A DNA stretch of 63,139 nucleotides from Bacteroidia bacterium (GCA_009929375.1 SAAO01000028.1:1-63139); one strand, 5' to 3'. Shown: positions 26,522-36,277, numbered from the stretch's first letter. A program made the numbers and translations. The notes: generated by a model not told the origin, from the letters alone.

Positions 26522-29503
26522 TCACTTTACAATCATACGGTTTGTGAGCACATTATCGTTCGTTCGCAGCTTATACATATACACTCCGCTTTGTAGCTTG
26601 GCAGCATTGAAAGTAAGCTCGTGCGTACCTGCGCATTTCTCTTCACTGATTAGTTTCTCCACAACTTTTCCATTCATGGTCATTATAGTCAATTCAACAA
26701 ATGAAGTATTATTCAGTGTAAAAACAATGTTTGTAAAACCCTTAAACGGATTTGGATAGTTTGTAAGCATTCTGTCTTTGATAAGTTCGAAGTTAGCTGT
26801 TGTAGAAGTTGAAACCCTTAGCGGAGTTGACTTGTCGCTTTCGTTTCCTCCAAAATCGACCGCTGTCACTTCATATACATATTCGGCTACATCCGATGTG
26901 AAATTATTATCGCTGTAATAATTATCCTTCGACGTTTTGTATTTCTGACCATTTCGGTAAATCACATAATACCTTACATCCGGATCGGGATTCATATCCC
27001 ACTCAAGGTCGTAGCGTGTCGATCCTGCAATTACACCCTGCAAGCCTGTGGGCGTGGAAGGAACAAGATTATCAACTGAGTATCCCGAATCGACAGGACA
27101 AGTATAGAACACAAGCGGATTTTCGGTATGTGTGGTTATATAGAATTTATTCCAGTAAATTCCCGTTTCTGTAGAATCGCGATAAGTATGCGCCAGAAAA
27201 GTATAATCAGCACTTTGAGTAGCGGGGACTACGCCAACGCCTACCCATTCGTCGTCCATCCATTCCCAAACGCCATATTGCGTGATATCGCCACCGGCAT
27301 CGAGCACATCGGCTTCGAAGTTGATAAACACCCAGCCACCCTGGTCGTCGGGCACATCGCTGATAGTAGTAATATTCAGTGCACCAAGCGTCATATCGCC
27401 TGCCACAAAACTATATTCTACTGAGCGAACCTCATTACTTTCGGCATCAACCTGATCGACAACGAGATAATAAGTCAACCCTTCGGTCAACCCGGTGAGC
27501 GTTACTGCATGTTCCGTTACCAATGTGGCAGGCTCGGCTACCGAAAGTGGATATACACCCGAATTATTTGTGGCAAAACGCACTTCACCGGCAGCAGCGA
27601 CCGAAGTTTTCCATCTGAGCAACATGGAAGTAGGACTGACATTCTTCATTTTCACGTCGCTTATTCCGAATGCAGGGGGAATTTCGCTTCCAACCAAAAT
27701 TGTCCTCGATTGCTGCGTTCCATCCACCACACACTGATACACACCAAAGTGTGTGGCATTAATACCGGTGCTAAAAACCAGTTGAGCATTTGTTGCCTCC
27801 GGAATATCCACGCCATTTTTTTTCCATTGATAATTTGCTCCTGTCAGCGTTGCGTTGAAAACCACTCTACCGGATATCGTTGCACTTTCATTCAATATCA
27901 GATTCTGATTTTCAGAGCCCAACAATACCGTTTCGTAATTCGACCAGCCTGTACCGTAATGAAAAAGGTTGTTCTCTGTTTCCAATGTCAAACTGCCTGC
28001 ACTCGGATGGTCGGCAATATTGCCCCTATTGGTAATATCTCCGTTAACTCTGACTACAGCTGAAGTATATGAATAGGGAAAGATATTACCAGAAATAGTA
28101 GTTTCACCTTTTAATACTGTATTGAATTTAAAATATGTGAGTTCAAAAACTGCATCCTTATAGCTTACATTGTTTTCAGTGCAATTAAAATTTATAGTTG
28201 CGAAATTCGCCTCAACATCTACATTTCTGATGATGTTGTACCACATATACAATGTCTTAAAACGTCCATATTCCGGTAAAATAAGCTTTCCACCATTCAT
28301 ATCCACTGTGACAGTTTTTCTGAAACATACACTCGAGTGCAGGTTAAGTACAGTATTAGCATTTGTGCCTAACCAATTTTTAAGAGCAAGTGTATCTCTT
28401 TGAGTGGAAAAATCACATTGGCCGGAGAATTTCATTCCTTCAATATTCAGAGAATCCTCTTTATTCACAAACGAGCTACCATCAGTCTGATAAAGCCATA
28501 AACCATAATTATCATCGGGCAATGAACTAATAATATCACCATTGTTTGTAAATGACCCATCAATTCTCACTCCCCTGTCGCCAGCCGACCAAATACTCGT
28601 GGAATACCAGTCTCTGAGCCTACCCTCGAGTGTGCAGTTTCCCTGAAGTACCACATACGATACATTGTTATCGCCACCCACCAAAAACATACCATCAAGT
28701 ACAGCATTGCGGATATATAAATGATCGTCGGGATTGTAGGTTTTTCCCAAACCCAGTTCTGTTGATCCATTAGTATAAATACGGTTATTATTGGCTTCAA
28801 TTTTACCATTCAATATACTACCTCCATCGAATATAAGCCTGTGTTCGAAACCCTCGTCGGGCGGAATAACTAAACGCGAACGATTTAAATGAAACGAAGG
28901 AGAATTGATAATGACTGTAGTATCGACCTGCAGAATACCCAAACTATCGCTCACGGTCACTTCTCCCAGAAAAATGGTGCTATCGTTCAGCGATTTCATT
29001 TTGTGTAAATGCGCAACTCCGCCGGGACCTTTAAACTGTGTATTTGTTACAGCCCTGAACGAACCGTTATTGGTCAGATCACCTCCCAGATAAAGATAAA
29101 ACTTGTCGGCAATGTAGTGTTTCGATATAGTTCCGTGATTCACAAAATCACCATTTACTGTCACATAGAAACCATCGTGGCTCGGACTAATTGTACCTTT
29201 GTTTATCAGATTATTTTTCACATACAGTGCCGAACCCATCCATGCACTTGTGTTATTATTCAAAAGAGCGCCAGGCTCTACTGTCAGATTATAACAATGT
29301 GTATTTTGATAAGGAGTAGCGGTAACAATCACATGGTGAGCAACAACTACACTTGTCATGGAATCGGGCACCGCCGTCGATTCAGGATTTGTGGACCATG
29401 TAAGCGGATCCATCCAGTTACCATCCTTTACCGAAGTAAATTGCGCAAACACACTGCCTGCAAATGTCGCAAGCAACGAAAGGAATAAAAATCTTGTTTT
29501 CAT
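26522..29503 (-). CDS. Large T9SS-secreted surface protein with Ig-like and fibronectin-type domains
   Basis: A 993-residue protein. The ATG at 29503 gives a clean signal peptide ending in GSVFAQ, so Gln is the likely first mature residue. Next come a segment with GNWMDPLTW and many short beta-strand turns (probably a beta-helix, residues ~20-550), an Ig-like module near NYQWKKNGVDIPEA, and two fibronectin type III-like modules. The last 75 residues are a type IX secretion sorting domain (NYPNPFKGFTNI, MNGKVVEKL, SGVYMYKL). The substrate or partner is unknown. It is flanked by LytTR regulators. Confidence 0.86.
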   Translation of the reverse strand: MKTRFLFLSLLATFAGSVFAQFTSVKDGNWMDPLTWSTNPESTAVPDSMTSVVVAHHVIVTATPYQNTHCYNLTVEPGALLNNNTSAWMGSALYVKNNLINKGTISPSHDGFYVTVNGDFVNHGTISKHYIADKFYLYLGGDLTNNGSFRAVTNTQFKGPGGVAHLHKMKSLNDSTIFLGEVTVSDSLGILQVDTTVIINSPSFHLNRSRLVIPPDEGFEHRLIFDGGSILNGKIEANNNRIYTNGSTELGLGKTYNPDDHLYIRNAVLDGMFLVGGDNNVSYVVLQGNCTLEGRLRDWYSTSIWSAGDRGVRIDGSFTNNGDIISSLPDDNYGLWLYQTDGSSFVNKEDSLNIEGMKFSGQCDFSTQRDTLALKNWLGTNANTVLNLHSSVCFRKTVTVDMNGGKLILPEYGRFKTLYMWYNIIRNVDVEANFATINFNCTENNVSYKDAVFELTYFKFNTVLKGETTISGNIFPYSYTSAVVRVNGDITNRGNIADHPSAGSLTLETENNLFHYGTGWSNYETVLLGSENQNLILNESATISGRVVFNATLTGANYQWKKNGVDIPEATNAQLVFSTGINATHFGVYQCVVDGTQQSRTILVGSEIPPAFGISDVKMKNVSPTSMLLRWKTSVAAAGEVRFATNNSGVYPLSVAEPATLVTEHAVTLTGLTEGLTYYLVVDQVDAESNEVRSVEYSFVAGDMTLGALNITTISDVPDDQGGWVFINFEADVLDAGGDITQYGVWEWMDDEWVGVGVVPATQSADYTFLAHTYRDSTETGIYWNKFYITTHTENPLVFYTCPVDSGYSVDNLVPSTPTGLQGVIAGSTRYDLEWDMNPDPDVRYYVIYRNGQKYKTSKDNYYSDNNFTSDVAEYVYEVTAVDFGGNESDKSTPLRVSTSTTANFELIKDRMLTNYPNPFKGFTNIVFTLNNTSFVELTIMTMNGKVVEKLISEEKCAGTHELTFNAAKLQSGVYMYKLRTNDNVLTNRMIVK

Positions 29504-29607
29504 GATGGTTGATTTTAATGTTTGTGACGCAAGATACAACCAACCATTTATATATCTCAGACAAATGAATATTCGGGCGTGTTCATTGTCTGTTCGGTAA
29601 GCATAAT

Positions 29608-30360
29608 TTATATCTGATTAAACAGTTCGAGCAATTCCTCACGTTTACGTTTCGACACAGGCACCTGACTACCATCGACCATACGAAGATATCCACCATC
29701 GTTCTTTTCGAAACTTACAATATGATTGATATTAATAAGATGCGACTGATGTGTACGAAAAAAGAAAAAATCGGAAAGCATTTCCTCATAATCTTTAAGC
29801 GTTTTCGACACGAGCACTTTTTTGCCATTTAGCAGATAAAATGTACTATAATTATGATCGGCTTCGCAACGGATAATATCCACCACTTTCACAATAAAGA
29901 TGCTTTCAGCAGTTTTCAGCACTATCTTTTTATCCTCGGGATGACTGTTTAAATTATCGAAAAAGTTTTTCAGCTTTGCATTCAGTGCCTGTTGCTCCGA
30001 TTTTCCGGCAGCTTTCCGGATGGCGGCCACAAGTTCGTCGATATTTACAGGTTTCATTATATAATCCACAGCTGAAAATTTAAACGCACTGACTGCATAT
30101 TTTTCGTAGGCCGTAATAAAAATAATGGCGAAATTAACCGGATCAATCTTTGACAATAAATCGAAGGCTGTTCCATCACCCAGATTGACATCGAGCAGCA
30201 CAATGTCTGGTTTAAGTAGCCGTATTGCATCCAAAGCACTCTGTACACCATCGGCCACTCCCACTATTTCGGCCGATTTGCAGAAATTCTCAATCACTCC
30301 AGTTATCAATTCTCTGACAGGAGCTTCATCATCCACAATAAGAATTCTTTGTTTTGTCAT
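29608..30360 (-). CDS. LytTR-family response regulator
   Basis: A 250-residue regulator. The receiver domain has the acidic pair D10/D11, the phospho-acceptor D57 in IVLLDVNLGDG, T83 and K103 in MKPVNID. A linker of about 25 residues leads to a LytTR DNA-binding domain (residues ~145-248: ADHNYSTFYLLNGKKVLVSKTL, FFRTHQSHLININHI). It overlaps the kinase gene by 4 bases, the normal arrangement for a co-translated pair. The adjacent T9SS surface protein is the best candidate target. Confidence 0.95.
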   Translation of the reverse strand: MTKQRILIVDDEAPVRELITGVIENFCKSAEIVGVADGVQSALDAIRLLKPDIVLLDVNLGDGTAFDLLSKIDPVNFAIIFITAYEKYAVSAFKFSAVDYIMKPVNIDELVAAIRKAAGKSEQQALNAKLKNFFDNLNSHPEDKKIVLKTAESIFIVKVVDIIRCEADHNYSTFYLLNGKKVLVSKTLKDYEEMLSDFFFFRTHQSHLININHIVSFEKNDGGYLRMVDGSQVPVSKRKREELLELFNQI

Positions 30361-32273
30361 ACTTCACTATTTTTTTTCAGCGGCATGGTAATTTTCACCA
30401 GAGTACCTGTTTTCACATCGTCTGATATATCAACAATACTTACACTTACTTTTAACCGGTATTTTCTTCGTAAAATATCAATTCGCTGTCCCGTAATATC
30501 AATGCCATACGAATGATGTTCAGGACTCTTCATTTTCACACATTTAAGATAACCAATTCCGTTATCTTCCACTTCGCAATGCAGCAAATCATTTTCGAGT
30601 CGATAACTGATTCTTAAAACGCCTTCGTAATTAATTACCGCAAATCCGTGATCGATGGCATTTTCGACAAAAGGTTGCACAAGCATAGGCGGAATCAATA
30701 TGTTTTCTGCATCGATATTTTCATCTATCACTATATTATAACGAAACTGATCTGAAAAGCGTTGTTGTTGGAGCACAAGATAAAGTTCAAGCGATTGAAT
30801 CTCCTTCGTAAACGAAATAAACTCATTAGCGCTGTTTTCAAGCGTTAGTCGCATCAATGAGGCCAGCGACGAAATAAGATTTACACCCTCGCGCACTGTT
30901 TTCTGAAGAATATTTCGCTGAATAGCAGTAAGCGTATTAAAAATAAAATGCGGATTCATTTGGCTTCGCAGCAATTTTTGCTCAAGTTCCACAGCGCGCA
31001 GTTTATCAAGTGAGCGTCGTCGTTCAAGCAAAAGCCAGATACTTATCAAAACCATCAGACTGAGGATAGCAATCATCGACAACATCGAGCGTTGCTGACG
31101 AATAATAATCGAATTTTTCGAGTTGGCAGTTTTGAGGTTCGAATTTTCAAGAATGTGCCTTTCAGTTTCATAACGGGTTTTCAATTCCTCAATCTGCTGA
31201 TTTTTCTGAATATTAAATATCGAATCGCTAAGAAGCTTCCACCGTTTTAAGGACGTAAAGGCACTCTTATAATCTCCTTCAACATCAGATACATCAGATT
31301 TCTGAATTAAAGAATTTATCAACACTTCGTTGGCTTGTGCAATTTCGGCCAGCATTATAGCTTCATCAAAATACCTGATAGCACTCTCGGGTTGATTGAG
31401 CTGACGATAAACAAGCCCCAGATTATAGTTGGTTAGCGCCATACCATTTTTATCACCTGCATCCTTTTGAATATCCAAAGCATTTCTGAAATTGCGAATT
31501 GCCTTTTGAGGCTTTTTTCTATTTAACCATATTTTGCCAATACTATTCAGATTATTGGCCTCGAAAACACGATGTGTCTGCTTATGGTTAAGCCTTAACG
31601 AGCGTTCGAAGTATTGTAATGCCTTTTCATCATCTCCTTTAATCAGATATACTTCGCCAAAATTTGCATAAATAATCCCCAACTCCTCTTCCATATTGTT
31701 TTTTTGGAAATAATCCACAGCTTTCGAATGGTAAAATAAACTCTCGTCGGCTTTCCCAAGCTTCCAATAAAGGGTTCCAATATTATTCAGAGAGTAAGCA
31801 ATTCCTTTTGCATCTTTAATTTTTTCACGAATGGTTAGAGCACGTTGATAATGCGTTAGCGCCTTATCGTAAATACCCTGACTTAAAAAAAGATAGCCAA
31901 TATCGCTAATTGCTTCTGCCATTTTTACCGAATCGGAAAGTGAAATATAGTATCTGAGACCATCGTCCATATCGCGCATCGACTCACCCAAATTACCGGC
32001 ATAGCCATTGGCATAGCCACGAATTTTCAATGCTTTAAATTTCAGACTGTCATTACTAAAATATTCGGCAAGTTGCATAGCTTCAGTGGCATATTTCACC
32101 GCATCTACAGGCACATCATAAGTTAGGTGATCAGAAAGAAGCAGGAGAGTTTGCAGGCGCTCGTTGTCCGATTGGGAAGAAAGCAGGTTTTCGAGACTAT
32201 CGCGCACATTATTAATGGCTAAAGTATTCAGCCATAAGCTCAATGAAAATAATATGCTACACACATACTTCAT
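30357..32273 (-). CDS. TPR-containing sensor histidine kinase (LytS/His_kinase type)
   Basis: A 638-residue kinase. A signal peptide (LFSLSLWLNTLA) is followed by about seven tetratricopeptide repeats (residues ~60-340) outside the cytoplasm, a membrane span near residue 400, and a His_kinase domain with SQMNPHFIFNTL (His near residue 440). The ATPase domain has LVQPFVENAIDHGF and EDNGIGY. Such TPR kinases sense unknown envelope signals and pair with LytTR regulators, as here. TATTTTTG on the minus strand at 32338-32331 is a plausible -7 element. Confidence 0.92.
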   Translation of the reverse strand: MKYVCSILFSLSLWLNTLAINNVRDSLENLLSSQSDNERLQTLLLLSDHLTYDVPVDAVKYATEAMQLAEYFSNDSLKFKALKIRGYANGYAGNLGESMRDMDDGLRYYISLSDSVKMAEAISDIGYLFLSQGIYDKALTHYQRALTIREKIKDAKGIAYSLNNIGTLYWKLGKADESLFYHSKAVDYFQKNNMEEELGIIYANFGEVYLIKGDDEKALQYFERSLRLNHKQTHRVFEANNLNSIGKIWLNRKKPQKAIRNFRNALDIQKDAGDKNGMALTNYNLGLVYRQLNQPESAIRYFDEAIMLAEIAQANEVLINSLIQKSDVSDVEGDYKSAFTSLKRWKLLSDSIFNIQKNQQIEELKTRYETERHILENSNLKTANSKNSIIIRQQRSMLSMIAILSLMVLISIWLLLERRRSLDKLRAVELEQKLLRSQMNPHFIFNTLTAIQRNILQKTVREGVNLISSLASLMRLTLENSANEFISFTKEIQSLELYLVLQQQRFSDQFRYNIVIDENIDAENILIPPMLVQPFVENAIDHGFAVINYEGVLRISYRLENDLLHCEVEDNGIGYLKCVKMKSPEHHSYGIDITGQRIDILRRKYRLKVSVSIVDISDDVKTGTLVKITMPLKKNSEV

Positions 32274-32330
32274 GCTGGAATTATGCAGGACAAAACAGTA
32301 TTTAACAACTTAAACACATAGAATCGTTTG

Positions 32331-32338
32331 CAAAAATA
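32331..32338 (-). promoter_or_regulatory. Promoter -7 element of the histidine kinase gene
   Basis: Reads TATTTTTG on the minus strand, followed by C, 58 bases before the start codon. No good -33 match was seen. Confidence 0.5.
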
Positions 32339-32396
32339 GCTCAAATAAATGTAAAATTTGTAATCTAAGATTAATAATTCTGATTTCAGAGCAAAA

Positions 32397-32759
32397 TTAT
32401 TCCAGGTTGCCGTTTCGCATTTGCCACTTGCGACGCATAAAAGCATCAAGGCCAATGAGCAGAAGCACAAGGGCTGCGATATAAAAACTAAACATAAGAA
32501 TCGACAACGATGATGAAGTCAAGTGAATCTCGGGTAAAGTAAAGCTAAAGGCAAAATATACCTTCAAAATATAAACGCAGGCTGCCACCAACAAAAGCGA
32601 CACTAACGAAATTCCCACCAGATTGAGGAAATAAGCTCTTTTGCGTTTCTTTTCGGCCAGCAAAAACACCTTTTGCATGGTTTTGTACTGAAAATCGCCC
32701 GACACCGGAGGCCATTGTGTCGATTTGAGGGTCTGTTTTATTAATTTATCTTTCTCCAT
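32397..32759 (-). CDS. Two-span membrane protein downstream of an ECF sigma factor
   Basis: A 120-residue protein with a cytoplasmic N-terminal part (about 42 residues, containing TQWPPVSGDFQYKTMQKV) and two hydrophobic segments, LVGISLVSLLLVAACVYIL and LSILMFSFYIAALVLLLIG. It overlaps the sigma factor gene by 14 bases and is surely co-translated. Position and topology fit an anti-sigma factor or sigma partner, but it has no zinc-binding HxxxCxxC motif, so the role is inferred. Confidence 0.75.
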   Translation of the reverse strand: MEKDKLIKQTLKSTQWPPVSGDFQYKTMQKVFLLAEKKRKRAYFLNLVGISLVSLLLVAACVYILKVYFAFSFTLPEIHLTSSSLSILMFSFYIAALVLLLIGLDAFMRRKWQMRNGNLE

Positions 32760-33306
32760 CCTGCATCTTTATTAAAACAAATAACTTTTTTCTTGTCCGG
32801 TGAAGTTTCACCCTTACATTTTCGGTTGTAAGCCCGAACACCATTGCCAACTCATTTACCGGCTTCGATTCCAGATAAAACAGTGTGATCAAAGCTTTTT
32901 CTTCAGCATTAAGCTGCGCAATAGCAATTTCGAGTTGCTGAAGCCTGCGTTCATTTTCATCTTCGTCGAAAAAAGTGCCCACTGCTTCATCGGAAACTGT
33001 TTCGATAAGACTTTCGTCGATAGCAGGCAAAATTACTTTTTTCTTACGGACAAACGAAATGGCAGTATTGTAAGCAATCCGAAAAAGCCAGGTAGAAAAC
33101 GAACAATCACCCTTGAAAGTTTCGAGTTTGCTGAACGCTTTCAGAAAAGCATCCTGCGATAACTCTTCCGCATCCTCGCGCGACTGTACAATACGAACAA
33201 TCATTGAATAAACCGAATGGCTGTATTGCTCCACGAAATGAGAAAACATTGCAGTCTCTCCTTCGAGTATTCGTTTTATAATAATTTGTTCGTCTTTGTT
33301 TTCCAT
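32746..33306 (-). CDS. ECF-type RNA polymerase sigma factor
   Basis: A 186-residue sigma-70 family protein. Region 2 is seen in YSMIVRIVQSREDAEELSQDAFLKAF and FSTWLFRIAYNTAISFVRKKK, and region 4 in EKALITLFYLESKPVNELAMVFGL followed by VRVKLHRTRKKLF. The acidic linker contains FFDEDENERR. It directs polymerase to its own promoter set, likely in response to an envelope signal passed by the overlapping downstream membrane protein. The divergent gene at 33705 encodes another small membrane protein and could be a target. Confidence 0.93.
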   Translation of the reverse strand: MENKDEQIIIKRILEGETAMFSHFVEQYSHSVYSMIVRIVQSREDAEELSQDAFLKAFSKLETFKGDCSFSTWLFRIAYNTAISFVRKKKVILPAIDESLIETVSDEAVGTFFDEDENERRLQQLEIAIAQLNAEEKALITLFYLESKPVNELAMVFGLTTENVRVKLHRTRKKLFVLIKMQDGER

Positions 33307-33704
33307 ATTTCGTATATGACATCTGACGCAGCGAAGCCAAAATTGTTACAACATAAAAACAAATTTTTCATAAGAATTAAACCAAATAAGAACACTAAAG
33401 CGATTATTGATATCTTTCTTTATCCCGGAGGGATAACATATTTATTGAACAAAAATTGTAGAATACACATTCGACCCCGTCGGGGTCGTATGTATTGTAT
33501 CAAAATAATATCTATACACATTTGAATCCTACGGATTCGAAATATATCCATTAAATACTATTCGTTACTTAAGAACACAAAAGGCAACAAAAGTAAGGAT
33601 TCAAAAAAATGTTCAAAATTTCAAATCCGGTAACTGTAACATTTTTCAGCAAGCAACGTCAAACATTACAAAGAACGAAATTATTTATTTTAAAACAAAA
33701 AATT
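33307..33704. other. Divergent intergenic region with a triple-hairpin repeat
   Basis: About 400 bases separate the sigma factor gene and the DUF6249-like gene. The region holds the palindromic unit at 33420-33541 and otherwise AT-rich sequence with no convincing gene. A short frame reading through 33609-33704 precedes the chosen ATG but looks non-coding. Confidence 0.5.
33420..33541. repeat. REP-like unit of three short perfect hairpins
   Basis: TTATCCC-GGA-GGGATAA (33420-33436), CGACCCC-GTC-GGGGTCG (33472-33488, flanked by ATACA and TGTAT) and GAATCC-TAC-GGATTC (33524-33538), each with a 3-base loop, spaced by AT-rich stretches of about 35 bases. Such units occur in many Bacteroidota between genes; no transposase lies nearby. 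Confidence 0.75.
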
Positions 33705-34112
33705 ATGTTAGATTTCATTAGTATTCCGCTTATAGTGGGTATTGTAACCCTGGGCATTTATAAATTATTCGAGTTGTTTGCCCGCAAAAAAGAACGCATG
33801 GCGCTCATTGAAAAACTCGGGGATAAACTCAATCCGGAAATTCTCGACACCAAAATTTCATTTCCGCTAAAATTCACCGGCGACAAAGCCTTTGGTACTC
33901 TGAAAGTTGGATCGTTACTTTTGGGTGTGGGACTTGGTTTGCTGATCGGATTTTTTATCAGCTACTTTTATTATGGCAATGCCAACATCAACGATTATTA
34001 CATTCGCGAAATGGTCGGCGTAATTTATGGAGCCTCTGTGTTGCTCTTTGGCGGACTCGGACTTGTGGTATCGTTTATCATCGAATTAAAACTTTCGAAG
34101 AAAAAAGACTAA
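33705..34112 (+). CDS. Small membrane protein, DUF6249-like
   Basis: A 135-residue protein starting at the ATG at 33705, chosen because it begins directly with the first hydrophobic segment (MLDFISIPLIVGIVTLGIYK). A charged central part (RKKERMALIEKLGDKL) is followed by two more spans, VGSLLLGVGLGLLIGFFISY and GVIYGASVLLFGGLGLVVSF. This is the DUF6249 pattern. In Bacteroidota such proteins often neighbour ECF sigma factors; here the sigma gene is divergent, 400 bases away. Function unknown. Confidence 0.75.
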   Translation: MLDFISIPLIVGIVTLGIYKLFELFARKKERMALIEKLGDKLNPEILDTKISFPLKFTGDKAFGTLKVGSLLLGVGLGLLIGFFISYFYYGNANINDYYIREMVGVIYGASVLLFGGLGLVVSFIIELKLSKKKD

Positions 34113-34215
34113 GGATTATAACGAAAAACGCAAATTACGCAAACCTCCATAAATCAAAGAGCCAAACTCTTTATTTGTGAGATTTGCGTAATTTGCATTC
34201 TATAAAAACCCTGAA

Positions 34216-36117
34216 TTAAATATCGCTTAGTTCTAACCAGCGCATCGATTTTTCGTCGATCAGTTCAATCAATTGTGCATGACGCTGCGAATCGGTAATA
34301 ATTTCGTCGGCAGTCAATTGACCCGAAGCCAAACGGTCTTCAATATCAACTTTTTCCTGTTCAAGCTCAGGAATTTCCACATCAAGGGCTTCCAGTTCCT
34401 TTTGTTCTTTGTACGAAAGTTTCCTTTTTTCAGGTTTTGCATTCGCACCTTCAACATTACTCTCCGGATCTTTGTTCTTTGATCTTTGCTCTTTGCCCTT
34501 CTGCTCTGTCTTTGAATTCTGAGCCTCCGTTTCATTCTCAATTTCAGTCCATTCCCTGTAATCGGTATAATTCCCGGGAAAATCTTTCAGCTCCGCATCA
34601 CCTTTAAAAACAAGTAAATGATCGACCACTTTATCCATAAAGTAGCGGTCGTGACTTACCACAATCACACAACCTTTGAACGATTGCAGATAATCTTCCA
34701 GAATATTGAGTGTCACAATATCAAGGTCGTTGGTAGGTTCGTCGAGCACCAGAAAATTCGGGTTTCGCATCAACACTGTACACAGGTGCAAACGACGTTT
34801 TTCGCCTCCGCTAAGCTTGTACACATAGTTGTGCTGCGTTTCGGGCGTGAACAGGAAGTGCTGAAGAAACTGCGAAGCCGACATTTTTTTTCCATTGCCC
34901 AAATGCACTTCTTCGGCAATATCGCGCACCACATCAATCACCTTTATCTGCTCATCAAAAGCCAGTCCGTCCTGACTGTAATAACCAAAAACCACTGTTT
35001 CACCAATATCAAACGAACCACTGTCAGGCTTCACCTCGCCCAGCAACATTTTAAGAAAAGTGGATTTTCCCGTTCCGTTTTTCCCCACAATTCCCATTTT
35101 CTCGTAACGGGCAAAATTATAGTAGAAATTATCCAGAATTTTCAGATCGCCATAAGCTTTTGAGATATATTTGGCTTCGAAAATTTTCGAACCCAGATAA
35201 CTCGCTTTTACATCAAGCTGCACTTTATCATTGTTACGACGCTGTTTGGCACGTTCTTCAATTTCGTAAAAACGCTCGATACGCGATTTCGATTTGTGCG
35301 AACGGGCCTGTGGCTGACGACGCATCCAGTCGAGTTCGGTTTTGTAAATATTGATAGTTCGCTCCGATTCCGTATTGAAATTTTCAATTCTTTCCTGACG
35401 TTTTTCAAGATAATAGCTGTAATTTCCCTGATACTGATAAAGTGCCTGATGATCAATTTCGAGAATCACATTACACACGCGATCGAGAAAATATCGGTCG
35501 TGCGTCACCATAAGCAGTGCCATCGGAGAGCGACGCAGGAATTCTTCGAGCCATTCCACCATTTCAAGATCGAGGTGATTGGTAGGTTCATCGAGAATCA
35601 GCAGTTCCGGCTCTGAAATCAGCACATTAGCCAGCGCCACACGCTTAAGCTGTCCGCCCGAAAGTTCCGAAATCCTCTGTTCAAAATTACTAATTTTCAA
35701 CTTCCCGAGAATTTGCTTGATGCGCGTTTCGTAATCCCACGCTTTGTGCAAATCCATCAGCGCAATCAGCTCATCGAGTTTCTCGTGATTAGCGCTGGCC
35801 ATACAATGCTCATAAGCTGCAATGGTGCGTACCACATCATTATCCGATTGGAGACAGGCATCAATCACCGAAAGATCTTTGGGAAAATCGGGGTTCTGAT
35901 TGAGATAACCCACACGCAAATCGCGACGAAAAGAGATCGTGCCTTCCTGATAATCTTCGGTTCCGGCAATAATATTAAGCAATGTGGTTTTCCCTGTACC
36001 ATTTTTAGCTATCAGCGCCACACGCTGATTATCGGAAATACCGAAAGATATTTTTTCGAAAAGCAAATTGTCGCCAAACGATTTGGTAAGATTTTCGACC
36101 TGAAGATAACTGACCAT
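34216..36117 (-). CDS. ABC-F family ATPase (Uup-like)
   Basis: A 633-residue soluble ABC-F protein with two ATPase domains: Walker A AKNGTGKTTLLNI with signature LSGGQLKRVAL, and Walker A GKNGTGKSTFLKM with signature LSGGEKRRLHL; the Walker B motifs are LLILDEPTNHLD and FLVLDEPTNDLD. The linker is the charged P-site tRNA interaction region (YKTELDWMRRQPQARSHKSK). The last 90 residues are a charged coiled coil typical of Uup. It acts on ribosomes or in DNA maintenance, not transport. A minus-strand TATCTTTG is at 36161-36154. Confidence 0.93.
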   Translation of the reverse strand: MVSYLQVENLTKSFGDNLLFEKISFGISDNQRVALIAKNGTGKTTLLNIIAGTEDYQEGTISFRRDLRVGYLNQNPDFPKDLSVIDACLQSDNDVVRTIAAYEHCMASANHEKLDELIALMDLHKAWDYETRIKQILGKLKISNFEQRISELSGGQLKRVALANVLISEPELLILDEPTNHLDLEMVEWLEEFLRRSPMALLMVTHDRYFLDRVCNVILEIDHQALYQYQGNYSYYLEKRQERIENFNTESERTINIYKTELDWMRRQPQARSHKSKSRIERFYEIEERAKQRRNNDKVQLDVKASYLGSKIFEAKYISKAYGDLKILDNFYYNFARYEKMGIVGKNGTGKSTFLKMLLGEVKPDSGSFDIGETVVFGYYSQDGLAFDEQIKVIDVVRDIAEEVHLGNGKKMSASQFLQHFLFTPETQHNYVYKLSGGEKRRLHLCTVLMRNPNFLVLDEPTNDLDIVTLNILEDYLQSFKGCVIVVSHDRYFMDKVVDHLLVFKGDAELKDFPGNYTDYREWTEIENETEAQNSKTEQKGKEQRSKNKDPESNVEGANAKPEKRKLSYKEQKELEALDVEIPELEQEKVDIEDRLASGQLTADEIITDSQRHAQLIELIDEKSMRWLELSDI

Positions 36118-36153
36118 AAGGATAATTACGAATTAAGAATGTAGAATGGATTG

Positions 36154-36161
36154 CAAAGATA
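36154..36161 (-). promoter_or_regulatory. Promoter -7 element of the ABC-F gene
   Basis: TATCTTTG on the minus strand, followed by CA, 37 bases before the start codon. Confidence 0.65.
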
Positions 36162-36269
36162 CAAAATTCAGGCTGAAAACGCCTGCATAGTCCATCTCAA
36201 CAGTTTGCTAAAGCATCTTTTTGTCAATAAAAAATTTGAAATTGTTACAAATATCCGAAAAGTAATTTA

Positions 36270-36277
36270 TATCTTTG
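36270..36277 (+). promoter_or_regulatory. Promoter -7 element of the rubrerythrin gene
   Basis: TATCTTTG, 56 bases upstream of the start codon. Confidence 0.65.
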
